Shown here in pieces: positions 29,286 through 38,787 of a stretch of DNA of 64,000 bases. Both the position numbers and the translations under genes were made by a program. This stretch comes from Massilia sp. R2A-15. GTDB taxonomy: Bacteria > Pseudomonadota > Gammaproteobacteria > Burkholderiales > Burkholderiaceae_D. The stretch's first letter is position 1, and each line of letters opens with the position of its first letter. The notes under the pieces are model-generated. The model did no database searches and was not told the DNA's origin. It worked only from the letters and a program-made list of their open reading frames with translations. The stretch is taken from contig NZ_CP131935.1 in assembly GCF_030704305.1 (NCBI RefSeq), positions 4,402,001-4,466,000 of the forward strand, in the 5' to 3' direction.

Positions 29286-29942
29286 TTACCCGGTTTGCCC
29301 GGATCGTTCGATGAATACCAGGTGCCGCTCCGCATTCAGCCCCGGCACCTCCAAAGGCCTCAATTCGCTCACTTTCCACTCGCCCGGCAGCCGCTCCTGT
29401 TCGTCCGGCGGGGCCACCCCTTTCAAAGCGATGAATTTTCCGCCCTCGGCCAGATGGTGTCCCGACCAGTTGACGAAGTCCGACAGGTCGGCAAAGGCGC
29501 GCGAGGTAATGACGTCGAATTGCTGCGGCACCTGCACTTCCTGCACCTTGGCCGTGTACACCGTGACGTTGGCCAGGCCCAGTTCGGCCTTCACTTGCTT
29601 GAGGAATGCTGTTTTCTTGTGCACCGTGTCGATCAGCGATACTTTCATGCCCGGTTTGGCGATGGCCAGCACGATACCCGGCAGGCCGCCCCCTGCCCCG
29701 ACGTCGAGCACGTTCTGCGCGCCGTCGAAGGCCGGCACCGCGGCCAGCGAATCGAGCAGGTGGTGCGTGACCATCTGCATCGGGTCGCGCACCGAGGTCA
29801 GGTTATAGACTGAATTCCACTTGAACAGCAGCGCCAGGTAATCGAGCAGCTGTTCGTGCTGTTTCTCATCCAGGTCCAGCGATAATGCTTTGATGCCGTC
29901 TGCTAATGCTTTTGAAAGGACTGCGCGGTCGAAAAACTTCAT
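29286..29942 (-). CDS. rsmG: 16S rRNA (guanine527-N7)-methyltransferase
   Basis: 218 residues. SAM site [16 protein letters not shown], preceded by [13 protein letters not shown], and [13 protein letters not shown], all RsmG (GidB) signatures. The start overlaps the mnmG stop (ATGA), the classical gidA-gidB pair. Confidence 0.96.
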   Translation of the reverse strand: MKFFDRAVLSKALADGIKALSLDLDEKQHEQLLDYLALLFKWNSVYNLTSVRDPMQMVTHHLLDSLAAVPAFDGAQNVLDVGAGGGLPGIVLAIAKPGMKVSLIDTVHKKTAFLKQVKAELGLANVTVYTAKVQEVQVPQQFDVITSRAFADLSDFVNWSGHHLAEGGKFIALKGVAPPDEQERLPGEWKVSELRPLEVPGLNAERHLVFIERSGQTG

Positions 29943-31870
29943 TGAGCCAGCTCCTCGTTGAGGGTGGTAAATCCTTTCGCACCGCGTTTTTTCAAATGTA
30001 CCAGCAAAAGCGAGATGGCGGCAGGTGTCACCCCGGAAATTCTTGATGCCTGACCCAGGGTTTCAGGGCGCTGCTTGTCGAGCTTTTGCCGCACTTCGAT
30101 CGACAATGCGCTGATGTCGAGGTAGTTGAACCCCTCCGGCAGCTTCAGGTTTTCGTAGTGGTCGTGGCGCTCGACTTCTTTCGCCTGGCGGTCGATGTAG
30201 CCGGCGTACTTCAGCTGGATCTCGATCTGCTCGCGCACGGCGCCGTCCTCGACGCCAGGGCCGGCCAGTTGCTGGCCGTCGACGCCGGTCATGCCCATTA
30301 GCTTGTCGTACTCCACGCCCGGCCGGCGCAGCAGGTCGGCCAGCGAATATTCGCGCTCGATGGCCTGGCCGATCACGCGCTCGGACTCCGCCGCGGCGAG
30401 GATGCGCGGGTTCACCCAGGTCGAACGCAGGCGCTCCAGTTCGCGCGCCACGGCTTCGCGCTTGGCGTCGAAGGCGGCCCACTGGGCGTCGCCGACCACG
30501 CCCAGCTCGCGGCCGATTTCGGTCAGTCGCATGTCGGCATTGTCCTCGCGCAGGCTCAGGCGGAACTCGGCGCGGCTGGTGAACATGCGGTACGGCTCGG
30601 CCACGCCCTGGGTGGTCAGGTCATCGACCAGCACGCCCAGGTAGGCTTCCGAACGCCCCGGAACCCAGGCGTCCTTGCCTTGGGTTAGGCGCGCCGCGTT
30701 GATGCCTGCGAGCATGCCCTGCGCCGCCGCTTCTTCGTAGCCGGTGGTGCCGTTGATCTGGCCGGCGAAGAACAGGCCGCCGATGGCCTTGGTTTCCAGC
30801 GAGGTTTTCAGGCCGCGCGGGTCGAAATAATCGTATTCGATGGCGTAACCGGGACGCAGGATGAAGGCGTTCTCCATGCCCTTCATCGAGCGCACCAGGT
30901 CGATCTGCACGTCGAACGGCAGGCTGGTCGAGATCCCGTTCGGGTAGAACTCGTTGGTCGTCAGGCCTTCCGGCTCGAGGAAAATCTGGTGCGAATCCTT
31001 GCTGGCGAAGCGGTGGATCTTGTCTTCGATCGACGGGCAGTAGCGCGGCCCCACCCCTTCAATGACGCCGGTGTACATCGGGCTGCGGTCCAGGCCGGCG
31101 CGGATGATGTCGTGGGTGCGCGCATTGGTGTGGGTCATCCAGCACGGAATCTGCTTCGGATGCATCGCGGCGTTGCCCATCACCGAGAACACCGGAACCG
31201 GATCGAGGTCGCCCGGCTGCTCGGTCATCACCGAGAAATCGATCGAGCGGCCGTCGATGCGCGGCGGCGTGCCCGTCTTCAGGCGGCCCTGCCCCAGCTT
31301 CAATTCCTTCAGGCGCGCCGACAGCGAGATCGCCGGCGGGTCGCCAGCGCGGCCGGCCGAGTGCGATTGCAGGCCGACGTGGATCTTCCCGTCCAGGAAA
31401 GTACCGGCCGTCAGCACCACCGCGCGGGCGCGGAAGCGCAGGCCGATCTGGGTGACCGCGCCGACGACGCGGTCGCCTTCGATCATCAGGTCGTCCACGG
31501 CCTGCTGGAACAGCCACAGGTTCGGCTGGTTTTCCAGTCGCGCGCGGATCGCCGCCTTGTACAGGATGCGGTCGGCTTGTGCCCGTGTGGCGCGGACGGC
31601 AGGGCCCTTGGACGAGTTCAGTATGCGGAACTGGATTCCCGCCTCGTCCGTGGCGATGGCCATCGCACCACCCATCGCATCGACTTCCTTGACCAGGTGG
31701 CCCTTGCCGATGCCGCCAATCGAGGGGTTGCAGGACATCTGGCCCAGCGTCTCGATGTTATGCGTAAGCAACAAAGTCTTCTGCCCCATACGGGCGGAAG
31801 CGAGGGCGGCCTCGGTGCCGGCGTGACCGCCACCGACCACGATGACGTCGAATTCAGTAGGAAATAGCAT
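29939..31870 (-). CDS. mnmG: tRNA uridine-5-carboxymethylaminomethyl modification enzyme
   Basis: 643 residues. FAD-binding [19 protein letters not shown] at the N-terminus, [31 protein letters not shown], and the C-terminal helical domain. With MnmE it modifies wobble uridine of several tRNAs. Normal length. It begins the mnmG-rsmG-parA-parB cluster, a marker of the origin-proximal chromosome. Confidence 0.97.
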   Translation of the reverse strand: MLFPTEFDVIVVGGGHAGTEAALASARMGQKTLLLTHNIETLGQMSCNPSIGGIGKGHLVKEVDAMGGAMAIATDEAGIQFRILNSSKGPAVRATRAQADRILYKAAIRARLENQPNLWLFQQAVDDLMIEGDRVVGAVTQIGLRFRARAVVLTAGTFLDGKIHVGLQSHSAGRAGDPPAISLSARLKELKLGQGRLKTGTPPRIDGRSIDFSVMTEQPGDLDPVPVFSVMGNAAMHPKQIPCWMTHTNARTHDIIRAGLDRSPMYTGVIEGVGPRYCPSIEDKIHRFASKDSHQIFLEPEGLTTNEFYPNGISTSLPFDVQIDLVRSMKGMENAFILRPGYAIEYDYFDPRGLKTSLETKAIGGLFFAGQINGTTGYEEAAAQGMLAGINAARLTQGKDAWVPGRSEAYLGVLVDDLTTQGVAEPYRMFTSRAEFRLSLREDNADMRLTEIGRELGVVGDAQWAAFDAKREAVARELERLRSTWVNPRILAAAESERVIGQAIEREYSLADLLRRPGVEYDKLMGMTGVDGQQLAGPGVEDGAVREQIEIQLKYAGYIDRQAKEVERHDHYENLKLPEGFNYLDISALSIEVRQKLDKQRPETLGQASRISGVTPAAISLLLVHLKKRGAKGFTTLNEELAQ

Positions 31871-31969
31871 GTTTGGAAGCGTAAAGCGAGGGAGTGTGAG
31901 GCCAGATTATAGAGTCTTTTTGCCTCGACGACTCTTTTGCCGCCAGATTAGCGACTTGCGGAACAACGA

Positions 31970-31985
31970 TGTTCCACGTGGAACA
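31970..31985. promoter_or_regulatory. parS site 1
   Basis: TGTTCCACGTGGAACA, a perfect 16-base palindrome matching the bacterial parS consensus. It lies upstream of mnmG and close to parAB. Confidence 0.92.
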
Positions 31986-32008
31986 ATCAAAAAACCGGGT
32001 GCGGCGAT

Positions 32009-32024
32009 TGTTTCACGTGGAACA
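32009..32024. promoter_or_regulatory. parS site 2
   Basis: TGTTTCACGTGGAACA, one position off a perfect palindrome, 23 bases from parS site 1. The pair would seed a ParB nucleoprotein complex here. Confidence 0.9.
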
Positions 32025-32030
32025 AAACGG

Positions 32031-32801
32031 TCAGAATGACCAGCGTTTGACGGCGTCCCAGCCCGTTTTCAGGATCAATAGACTGACGACAACCAGGAAT
32101 AATTTGCGCACGAACACGCTGCCGTGGCGGATCGCCAACCAGGTTCCGCCCAGCGAACCGGCCACCTGGCAGACGGCCATCAGCAGGCCGAGCTGCCATA
32201 ACAGGTGGCCGCTGTAGCCGAACCACATCAACGCGGAGATGTTGCATGCGACGTTGGCGACCTTGGCCGCGGCTGAGGCGCTGAGGAAATCGAAGCCGAA
32301 GAAGCGCACGAACAGGAACATCAGGAAGCTGCCGGTGCCCGGGCCAAAGAAGCCGTCGTAGAATCCGATGCAGGCGCCCATCCCTACCGCGACCAGTTTC
32401 TCGGTCGCGCCGCTGTGGACCGGAGCGTGAACGGAGCCGAAGTCTTTCTTGCGGAATGTGTAGATCGCGACGGCCAGCAGCACCAGCGGCAGCAAGGACC
32501 GGACGAAGTCGCCCGGCACGCGGGTCACGGTCCAGGCGCCGGCGAACGACAGTGCGAAAGCTGCCAGTGCGGCGGGCGCGGCGGCGCTCCACGCGACCTT
32601 CACCCTGCGCGCGTAGTTCACCGCGGCGGCGCTGGTGCCGAACACGCCGGCCAGCTTGCTGGTACCGAGCAGCGTGGCCGGGACCTCTTTCGGAAAGACC
32701 GAGAACAGCACAGGGATCTGGATCAGCCCGCCCCCACCTACCACCGCATCGACAAGGCCAGCCAAAAATGCGGCAGCGCCCAGCAACATAAAATCGACCA
32801 T
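32031..32801 (-). CDS. TSUP-family (TauE/SafE) sulfite/organosulfur exporter
   Basis: 256 residues from ATG 32801, with about eight membrane helices and the two internal repeats of the family: GLVDAVVGGGGLIQIPVL, and GFYDGFFGPGTGSFLMFLF in the second half. An in-frame GTG at 32819 is an alternative; GGGGA upstream suits the ATG. Substrates in the family include sulfite, sulfoacetate and taurine products; none is indicated here. Confidence 0.85.
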   Translation of the reverse strand: MVDFMLLGAAAFLAGLVDAVVGGGGLIQIPVLFSVFPKEVPATLLGTSKLAGVFGTSAAAVNYARRVKVAWSAAAPAALAAFALSFAGAWTVTRVPGDFVRSLLPLVLLAVAIYTFRKKDFGSVHAPVHSGATEKLVAVGMGACIGFYDGFFGPGTGSFLMFLFVRFFGFDFLSASAAAKVANVACNISALMWFGYSGHLLWQLGLLMAVCQVAGSLGGTWLAIRHGSVFVRKLFLVVVSLLILKTGWDAVKRWSF

Positions 32802-32913
32802 CGCTCTGCTTATCCCCACCAGAATTCAACACGCGATATTGTACGGAAGAAACACAGCAACTGCCGGGGACCTTGGTGTAAGCTTGACGGATCGACCACC
32901 GGACATCCCTGCC

Positions 32914-34071
32914 ATGAATCCATTTACCTTCAGCACCGTGCCGCACGTGATTTCGGCGCCAGGTTCCGCCACCCGGCTTGGTGAGCACGTGCGCACCCAC
33001 TTCCCTCTCGCCCGCCGCGCGATGATCGTCACCGACCCGGGCTTCCTGCGCACCGGCCTGGTCGATGCGCCCGCCCGCGACCTCGAACAGCACAACCTGC
33101 AGGCGCTGGTGTATTCGGACGTCGTCGCCGATCCGCCCGAGCACGTTGTGTTGAAGGCGGTCGAATTCGCGCGCCAGCATGCGGTCGATCTCATTATCGG
33201 CATCGGCGGCGGCAGCTCGATGGATGTGGCCAAGCTGATCGCCGTGCTGGCGGGCAGCGAACAAGGACTGGCCCAGATCTATGGCATCGGCAATGTGACC
33301 GGCAAGCGCCTGCCGCTGGTACAGGTGCCGACCACCGCCGGCACCGGATCGGAAGTGACCAATATCGCGATCGTCACCACCGGCGAGACCACCAAGATGG
33401 GCGTGGTGGCGCCGCAGTTGTATGCGGACCTGGCGGTGCTCGACGCCGAACTGACGCTGGGCCTGCCGCCGATGGTGACGGCGGCAACGGGCATTGATGC
33501 GATGGTGCACGCGATCGAATCGTTCACCAGCAAGCACAAGAAGAACCCGATGTCGGACATGCTGGCGCGCCAGGCGCTGTCGCTGCTGTCGGGCAATCTC
33601 GTCAAGGCATGCGAAAACGGCGCCGACCTGGAAGCACGTCAGGCGATGCTGCTGGGCGCCTATTTTGCCGGACAGGCGTTTTCGAATTCACCGGTAGCGG
33701 CGGTGCATGCGCTGGCCTATCCGATCGGCGGGATTTTCCATGTGCCGCACGGCTTGTCGAATTCGCTGGTGCTGCCGCATGTGCTGCGATTCAATATGCC
33801 GGAAGCCATGCACCATTACGCCGAGCTGGCAGGCATCGTCGCCCCGAAAGTGGCGGGGAGCGCCGAGGCCCGCGCGGAGGCGTTGATTGTTGCAATGCAG
33901 CAGATCGCGGCAATGACGGGGATCGAAACCAGCCTGCGGCAGGTGGGGATTACCGAGGCCGACCTGGACCGGATGGCCGACGACGCCATGAAGCAGACTC
34001 GCCTGCTCGGCAACAATCCGCGCGAGATGACGCGGGAGCATGCGCGCGCAATTTACGCAGCGGCGCTGTAA
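32914..34071 (+). CDS. Iron-containing (class III) alcohol dehydrogenase
   Basis: 385 residues from ATG 32914. NAD site GIGGGSSMD, PTTAGTGSEVTN, metal ligands in GIDAMVHAIES and HALAYPIGGIFHVPHG. The class III Fe-ADH fold; substrates range from short alcohols to lactaldehyde or hydroxybutyrate. It stands alone, so the substrate cannot be inferred. Confidence 0.88.
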   Translation: MNPFTFSTVPHVISAPGSATRLGEHVRTHFPLARRAMIVTDPGFLRTGLVDAPARDLEQHNLQALVYSDVVADPPEHVVLKAVEFARQHAVDLIIGIGGGSSMDVAKLIAVLAGSEQGLAQIYGIGNVTGKRLPLVQVPTTAGTGSEVTNIAIVTTGETTKMGVVAPQLYADLAVLDAELTLGLPPMVTAATGIDAMVHAIESFTSKHKKNPMSDMLARQALSLLSGNLVKACENGADLEARQAMLLGAYFAGQAFSNSPVAAVHALAYPIGGIFHVPHGLSNSLVLPHVLRFNMPEAMHHYAELAGIVAPKVAGSAEARAEALIVAMQQIAAMTGIETSLRQVGITEADLDRMADDAMKQTRLLGNNPREMTREHARAIYAAAL

Positions 34072-34110
34072 AACGACGGCGGTTTGGTCCGGCAGTCCCG
34101 ACCCCGTAAT

Positions 34111-34376
34111 TCATCCACAGCTTAAGCACATCCTGTACACCTGCTGTGCACAGCGTTATCCACAAAGTTATTCAGCGCTGTTCGGGCGGCATGTCTCGCA
34201 ATGCCGCCAGCAACGGCGCAAACAGCGACTTATCCACCGGTTTGTAGGTGACTTTGGTGGTCGCTGGATCGTTTCCAAGGAAATTACCCCCCTTCCAATC
34301 TCGCGCCGGCCGGATTGGGCGCGGAACGAAATTTCCTCCACAGTTTGGACACACGTTATGCACAACGTTGTCCACA
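34111..34376. other. Small DnaA-box cluster
   Basis: Perfect TTATCCACA at 34156-34164 and TTATGCACA at 34356-34364, plus near matches TCATCCACA (34111-34119), TTATCCACC near 34224 and TTGTCCACA (34368-34376). Part is in the gap after the alcohol dehydrogenase and part inside the DUF1272 gene. Confidence 0.5.
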
Positions 34377-34480
34377 CAGTCAGCACAGAAGGTACATTCG
34401 TAGCTGCAGATCCGCGCGTCGGGCGAATCCGGTGGCAAAGGCTTATTACAGTTTTCGCAGCCAGGGCGCAGTTCAAGCAT
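34172..34480 (-). CDS. DUF1272 domain zinc-ribbon-like protein
   Basis: 102 residues. MLELRPGCENCNKPLPPDS, CSYECTFCADC and CPNCGG give four CxxC-type cysteine pairs, the DUF1272 pattern, with a C-terminal extension (NFLGNDPATTKVTY) beyond the domain. Its start overlaps the antitoxin 3' end by eight bases, so it is read with the toxin-antitoxin genes, although its role there is unknown. Confidence 0.8.
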   Translation of the reverse strand: MLELRPGCENCNKPLPPDSPDARICSYECTFCADCVDNVVHNVCPNCGGNFVPRPIRPARDWKGGNFLGNDPATTKVTYKPVDKSLFAPLLAALRDMPPEQR

Positions 34481-34850
34481 GGGATTCCAACGGTTGCGTA
34501 GCGTCGGCATCGGGCTCCACCACGACAACCCTTGTACGGCCGTTCGCGCGCGGATTCGCAATCTTCCGCACCACGATCTCGACATCCTGTCCGAGCAGGT
34601 TCAGGTATTCCACCATTTTCTGCTGGCTGATACCTCGGAATCTTCCTCGCAGCATTTCAGACAGCTTCGGCTGGGTCATTCCAAGCTTCTCGGCGGCCTT
34701 CGCCTGCGTCCAATGGCGCGCTTTGATGATAGAACCGATTTGATATGCAAGATCGGCCTTGACCAACAGGTCGGTCGGGTCGGGAAGCCCGAGGTCCGCG
34801 AAGACATTGCCGCTACTGTGGGTGATACTAGCGTTTTCTGTAGTGCTCAT
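34473..34850 (-). CDS. HigA-type XRE antitoxin
   Basis: 125 residues from ATG 34850, which has GAGG five bases upstream. An alternative ATG at 34874 overlaps the toxin stop (ATGA) and would add eight residues. XRE helix-turn-helix: WTQAKAAEKLGMTQPKLSEMLRGR (about 60-84). It would neutralise the upstream toxin and repress the operon at the palindrome 35267-35286. Confidence 0.82.
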   Translation of the reverse strand: MSTTENASITHSSGNVFADLGLPDPTDLLVKADLAYQIGSIIKARHWTQAKAAEKLGMTQPKLSEMLRGRFRGISQQKMVEYLNLLGQDVEIVVRKIANPRANGRTRVVVVEPDADATQPLESHA

Positions 34851-34870
34851 GATCGCCTCGACGAATGGAG

Positions 34871-35263
34871 TCATTTTTCGTTCTTTGGAGCGGACCTGGC
34901 AGCCGCCTTTCGTGCTTTTGCCTTCTCATCCTCAAGCTCCTTCACACGCTTGAGACGTGCCTCGATGACGTTGATCTCTTCGCTGGGCGTCTTCCTGCCC
35001 TGTTTCGATTTCTTTTGAAAGCAGTGCAGGACATACACCACGTCAGCAAAATGCACGCTGTACACTGCGCGATAGGTGTTGCCGTCATCGTCCTCCGATA
35101 TCTGCATCACGCCACCGCCAAACCCGGTGAGCTGCTTCACTTCGCCCGCTCTACCTCCCTGCTGCGCCGTGTACAAGGCAAAGCCAAACGTTTCCTTTAC
35201 CGCCTCGGGCATCCTGCTGAGGTCGCTTCTTGAGCTACCGATGAAAATCAACGGTTTGGCCAT
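34871..35263 (-). CDS. RelE/HigB-type toxin (phage-derived Gp49-like)
   Basis: 130 residues. KPLIFIGSSRSDLSRMPEAV at the N-terminus and TYRAVYSVHFADVVYVLHCFQKKS at the core match the Gp49-like RelE superfamily toxins. The toxin comes before the antitoxin, the HigBA order. The charged C-terminal tail (KAKARKAAARSAPKNEK) is longer than usual. Such toxins cleave ribosome-bound mRNA (family knowledge). Confidence 0.85.
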   Translation of the reverse strand: MAKPLIFIGSSRSDLSRMPEAVKETFGFALYTAQQGGRAGEVKQLTGFGGGVMQISEDDDGNTYRAVYSVHFADVVYVLHCFQKKSKQGRKTPSEEINVIEARLKRVKELEDEKAKARKAAARSAPKNEK

Positions 35264-35266
35264 AAA

Positions 35267-35286
35267 TTATACCCATTTGGGAATAA
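35267..35286. promoter_or_regulatory. Palindromic operator of the toxin-antitoxin operon
   Basis: Imperfect palindrome with arms TTATACCC and GGGAATAA around ATTT, immediately upstream of the toxin start. It contains TATAAT on the minus strand (35271-35266), but that lies too near the ATG for an ordinary leader, so the true start point is unclear. Confidence 0.5.
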
Positions 35287-35412
35287 CGTGCGCCCGCACG
35301 AACTCAATCGTCTTTGAAATGATCTTGCTACAGCCCGATCAACGTCGAGCTACCTGCGAGGGTATCAGGGGGGGGCAGGGAGGCAGTTGAGCCCCGGACA
35401 GGGATTACCATA

Positions 35413-35452
35413 GAAAAACGCCCCAGGAGCGTTTTAATGCGTCCTGGGGCGT
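35413..35452 (-). terminator. Terminator of the branched-chain ABC operon
   Basis: Inverted repeat ACGCCCCAGGA / TCCTGGGGCGT with a 13-base loop. On the minus strand it is followed by TTTTTCTA. It is nine bases beyond the livM stop. Confidence 0.75.
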
Positions 35453-35460
35453 GTTTGAAG

Positions 35461-36444
35461 TCAGGCGACTTTCCTTCTTCGGCTGGCGGCAGCGATTGCC
35501 GCGCCGATCTCTCCGACGATCCCGCGTCGGAACAGCAGCACGCAGGCAATGAAAATCAGGCCGGTCACCATGCCGACCGATTCGCCCAGCGTCGAAAACC
35601 ACTCGATGTGCGTCTTGGCCGCCAGGAAGGTTCCCAGGTCGCCCAGCTTGTTTTCCAGCGCGATGATGATAAAGGCGCCCAGGATCGGGCCGACCAGCGT
35701 GCCCATGCCCCCTACCAGCGTCATCAGGATGACCAGGCCGGACATGCTCCAGTGCACGTCGGTCAGCGTCTCGAAGCCCAGCACCAGCGTCTTGGTCGCG
35801 CCCGCCAGGCCCGCCAGCGCGGCCGACAGCACGAAGGCGGTCAACTTGTAGCGGTCGACGTCGTAACCGAGGGAGATGGCGCGCGGCTCGTTTTCCTTGA
35901 TCGCCTTGAGCACCTGGCCGAACGGCGAATGCACGGTACGCATGATCAGGGCGAAGCCGGCAATGGCGATGGCCAGCACGACGAAATACAGCGTGGTGTC
36001 GTTGGCCAGGTCGATGACGCCGAACAGCTTGCCGCGCGGTACGCCCTGCAGGCCGTCCTCGCCGTGCGTGAACGGCGACCGCAGCATGGCGAAATACACC
36101 ATCTGGGCCAGCGCCAGCGTGATCATCGAGAAGTAGATGCCCTGGCGGCGGATCGCCAGCAGGCCCATCACCAGGCCGATGGCCGCCGCGGCAGCAACAC
36201 CGAGCAGGATGCCCAGCTCGACTGGCAGGCCGAGCGCCGACAAGGCGTAACCGGTCACGTAGCCGGCGCTGCCGAAGAAGGCTGCGTGGCCGAACGACAG
36301 CAGGCCGGTGTAGCCGATCAGCAGGTTGAAGGCGCAGGCGAACAGGCCGAAACACAGCAGCTTCATCAGGAAGACGGGATAGCCGATAAACGGGGCGGCC
36401 AGCGCAATGGCGAAGGCGATCAGGTAGCCGATTTTTTTGTTCAA
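35461..36444 (-). CDS. livM: Branched-chain amino acid-type ABC permease (LivM-like, TTG start)
   Basis: 327 residues, about nine membrane helices with the family segment GHAAFFGSAGYVTGYALS and the loop IKENEPRAISLGYDV. The reading frame opens at TTG 36444, with GGAG six bases upstream and no usable ATG near it. Last gene of the cluster, 21 bases after livH. Confidence 0.88.
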   Translation of the reverse strand: MNKKIGYLIAFAIALAAPFIGYPVFLMKLLCFGLFACAFNLLIGYTGLLSFGHAAFFGSAGYVTGYALSALGLPVELGILLGVAAAAAIGLVMGLLAIRRQGIYFSMITLALAQMVYFAMLRSPFTHGEDGLQGVPRGKLFGVIDLANDTTLYFVVLAIAIAGFALIMRTVHSPFGQVLKAIKENEPRAISLGYDVDRYKLTAFVLSAALAGLAGATKTLVLGFETLTDVHWSMSGLVILMTLVGGMGTLVGPILGAFIIIALENKLGDLGTFLAAKTHIEWFSTLGESVGMVTGLIFIACVLLFRRGIVGEIGAAIAAASRRRKVA

Positions 36445-36465
36445 AATATGCTCCGTTATGAAATA

Positions 36466-37350
36466 TTATTTCTCTTTGCCGAACAGGCCGGCAGGACGGA
36501 TCATCAGCACGATCACCATCACGACGAACACCACCACTTCCGAGCCTTCCGGGTAGAACACCCGGGTGAAGCCTTCGATGATGCCCAGGCCCAGGCCGGT
36601 CAGGATCGAGCCCATAATCGAGCCCATGCCGCCGATCACGACGACGGCGAACACGACGATGATCAGGTGCGAGCCCATCAGCGGAGTGACGTTGATGATC
36701 GGCGCGGCCAGCACGCCCGCGAAGCCGGCCAGCGCGACGCCGAAGCCGTAGGTCAGCGTGACCATCAGCGGCACGTTGATGCCGAACGCCTCGACCAGTT
36801 TCGGATTCTCGGTGCCGGCGCGCAGGTAGGAGCCGAGCTTGGTTTTTTCGATGACGAACCAGGTCGCCAGGCACACGCTGAGCGAGGCCAGCACCACCCA
36901 GGCGCGGTAGTTCGGCAGCATCATGAAGCCGAGGTTGGTGGCGCCGGACAGGAGTTCGGGCACATCGATCGACTGGCCCGACACGCCGAAGAAGGAGCGG
37001 AACACGCCTTCGAGCAGCAGGGTGATGCCGAAGGTCAGCAGCAAGCCGTACAGATGGTCGAGCTTGTAGAGCCAGCGCAGCATGGTCTTTTCGACGACCA
37101 CGCCGAACACACCGACGACGAGCGGGGCGATCACCAGCATCGCCCAGTACGGCAGGCCGAAGGTGGTGACGCCGATGAACGCGATGAAGGCGCCCACCAT
37201 GTACAGGGCGCCGTGCGAGAAATTGATGACATTGAGCAGGCCGAAAATGACGGCCAGGCCGAGCGAGAGCATCGCGTAGAACGAGCCGTTGACCAGTCCC
37301 AGCAGCAACTGGCTCATCAGGGCAGGAAGAGGAACGCCGAAAATTTCCAT
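36466..37350 (-). CDS. livH: Branched-chain amino acid-type ABC permease (LivH-like)
   Basis: 294 residues from ATG 37350. Membrane helices throughout; NVINFSHGALYMVGAF and the coupling loop RAGTENPKLVEAFGINV are the LivH hallmarks. It pairs with LivM to form the channel. Confidence 0.9.
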   Translation of the reverse strand: MEIFGVPLPALMSQLLLGLVNGSFYAMLSLGLAVIFGLLNVINFSHGALYMVGAFIAFIGVTTFGLPYWAMLVIAPLVVGVFGVVVEKTMLRWLYKLDHLYGLLLTFGITLLLEGVFRSFFGVSGQSIDVPELLSGATNLGFMMLPNYRAWVVLASLSVCLATWFVIEKTKLGSYLRAGTENPKLVEAFGINVPLMVTLTYGFGVALAGFAGVLAAPIINVTPLMGSHLIIVVFAVVVIGGMGSIMGSILTGLGLGIIEGFTRVFYPEGSEVVVFVVMVIVLMIRPAGLFGKEK

Positions 37351-37431
37351 GGCATCACAGTAAAAAATACCGGTTCGCGCCGGCGGGGAACAAAGAAAAG
37401 AAGCGGGCATGCAACCCGCTTCGGCAGAATC

Positions 37432-37508
37432 GGGGTCTGGTCCTGCGGACCTGACCCCATATTTTTGGCATACCGCACAATGGGGTCAGGTCCGCAGGAC
37501 CAGACCCC
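37432..37508. repeat. Inverted pair of the 27-bp palindromic element
   Basis: Cores at 37432-37458 and 37482-37508 in opposite orientation, inside the transport cluster between the binding protein gene and livH. If the hairpins slow transcription or protect the upstream mRNA they would raise binding-protein levels over permease. Confidence 0.85.
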
Positions 37509-37532
37509 GATGCTGCGGGTATCCCAACTAGA

Positions 37533-38741
37533 TTACTTCCAGAGCGAGCACTTGCTCTCGGCCTTGGTGGCGTAAGCCTGGGCGCCAGGGATGGTGGCGA
37601 CGACCTTGTAGTAGTCCCATGGGTACTTCGACTCCGACTGTTCCTTCACCTGCATCAGGTACATGTCGTGCACCATGCGGCCGTCCGGACGGATCACGCC
37701 GCCCTTGGCGAACATGTCGTTGATCGGGGTCTTCTTCATGTGCGCCATGACCTTGTCGGCATCATCGCTGCCCACGGCCTTGACTGCCGCCAGGTAGTTC
37801 ATCGTGGCCGAGTAGTCGGCCGCCTGCAGCATCGACGGCTCCTTCTTCATCTTCGAGAAGTAGCGCTTCGACCAGGCGCGGGTGTCCGCGTTCATGTCCC
37901 AGTACCAGCCGTCGGTCAGGTACATGCCGTGGGTCATCTTCAGGCCCAGCGAGTGCACGTCGTTGATGAACATCAGCAGGCCGGCCAGCTTCATGTTCTT
38001 GGTGATGCCGAACTCGTTGGCCGCCTTGATGGTGTTGATGGTGTCGCCGCCGGCGTTGGCCAGGCCCAGGATCTGCGCCTTCGAGTTTTGCGCCTGCAGC
38101 AGGAAGGACGAGAAGTCCGACGCGGCCAGCGGGTGCTTCGAGCTGCCCAGCACGGTGCCGCCTGCCGGCTTGATGACGTCGGTGGTGTCCTTCTCGAGCG
38201 ACTGGCCGAACGCGTAGTCGGCGGTCAGGAAGTACCACGACTTGCCGCCCTGCTTGACGATGGTCGAGCCGGTGCCGCGCGCCAGCGCGATGGTGTCGTA
38301 GGCGTAGTGAATCGTGTACGGGGTGCATTCCTCATTGGTCAGGCGGGCCGAGCCGGCGCCGATCGAGATGAAGACCTTTTTCTTTTCCGCGGCGATCTTG
38401 GCCATGGCCAGGTTGGTGCCCGAGTTGGTGCCGCCGATCAGCATGTCGACGCCTTCGCGGTCGAACCATTCGCGCGCCTTGCTGGCGGCGATGTCGGCCT
38501 TGTTCTGGTGGTCGGCCACGACGAATTCGACTTTCTTGCCGTTGACCATGCCGCCCATGTCGGCGATCGCCATCTTGACCGCTTCGGCGCCGCCGTTGCC
38601 GTCGATGTCCGAATAGGTGCCGGACAGGTCGGTGATCAGGCCGATCTTGATGACGTCGCCCGATACTTGTGCCTGGGCGGCGAAGGAGAATCCGAGTGCG
38701 CACAGGGCGCCCGCTGCGATGGCAATTGCTTTACGTTTCAT
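37533..38741 (-). CDS. ABC transporter periplasmic binding protein (Leu/Ile/Val-binding type)
   Basis: 402 residues. Signal peptide (AAGALCALGFSFAAQAQ), then the Peripla_BP_6 fold with IKIGLITDLSGTYSDIDG and GGTNSGTNLAMAKIA. The ligand is not determined; relatives in beta-proteobacteria bind amino acids, amides or aromatic acids. It is encoded between the ATPases and permeases. Confidence 0.9.
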   Translation of the reverse strand: MKRKAIAIAAGALCALGFSFAAQAQVSGDVIKIGLITDLSGTYSDIDGNGGAEAVKMAIADMGGMVNGKKVEFVVADHQNKADIAASKAREWFDREGVDMLIGGTNSGTNLAMAKIAAEKKKVFISIGAGSARLTNEECTPYTIHYAYDTIALARGTGSTIVKQGGKSWYFLTADYAFGQSLEKDTTDVIKPAGGTVLGSSKHPLAASDFSSFLLQAQNSKAQILGLANAGGDTINTIKAANEFGITKNMKLAGLLMFINDVHSLGLKMTHGMYLTDGWYWDMNADTRAWSKRYFSKMKKEPSMLQAADYSATMNYLAAVKAVGSDDADKVMAHMKKTPINDMFAKGGVIRPDGRMVHDMYLMQVKEQSESKYPWDYYKVVATIPGAQAYATKAESKCSLWK

Positions 38742-38787
38742 TTTGTCTCCGTGAAGGATAGTTATTTGTTGGTCAACGAATGCACAG

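Noticed and set aside
35437..37575. A 712-codon plus-strand frame across the livH/livM region, and a 489-codon minus frame at 35405-36874
   Set aside because: Both are out-of-frame shadows of two clear membrane permeases; their translations are low complexity and rich in Arg, His or Asp without domains.
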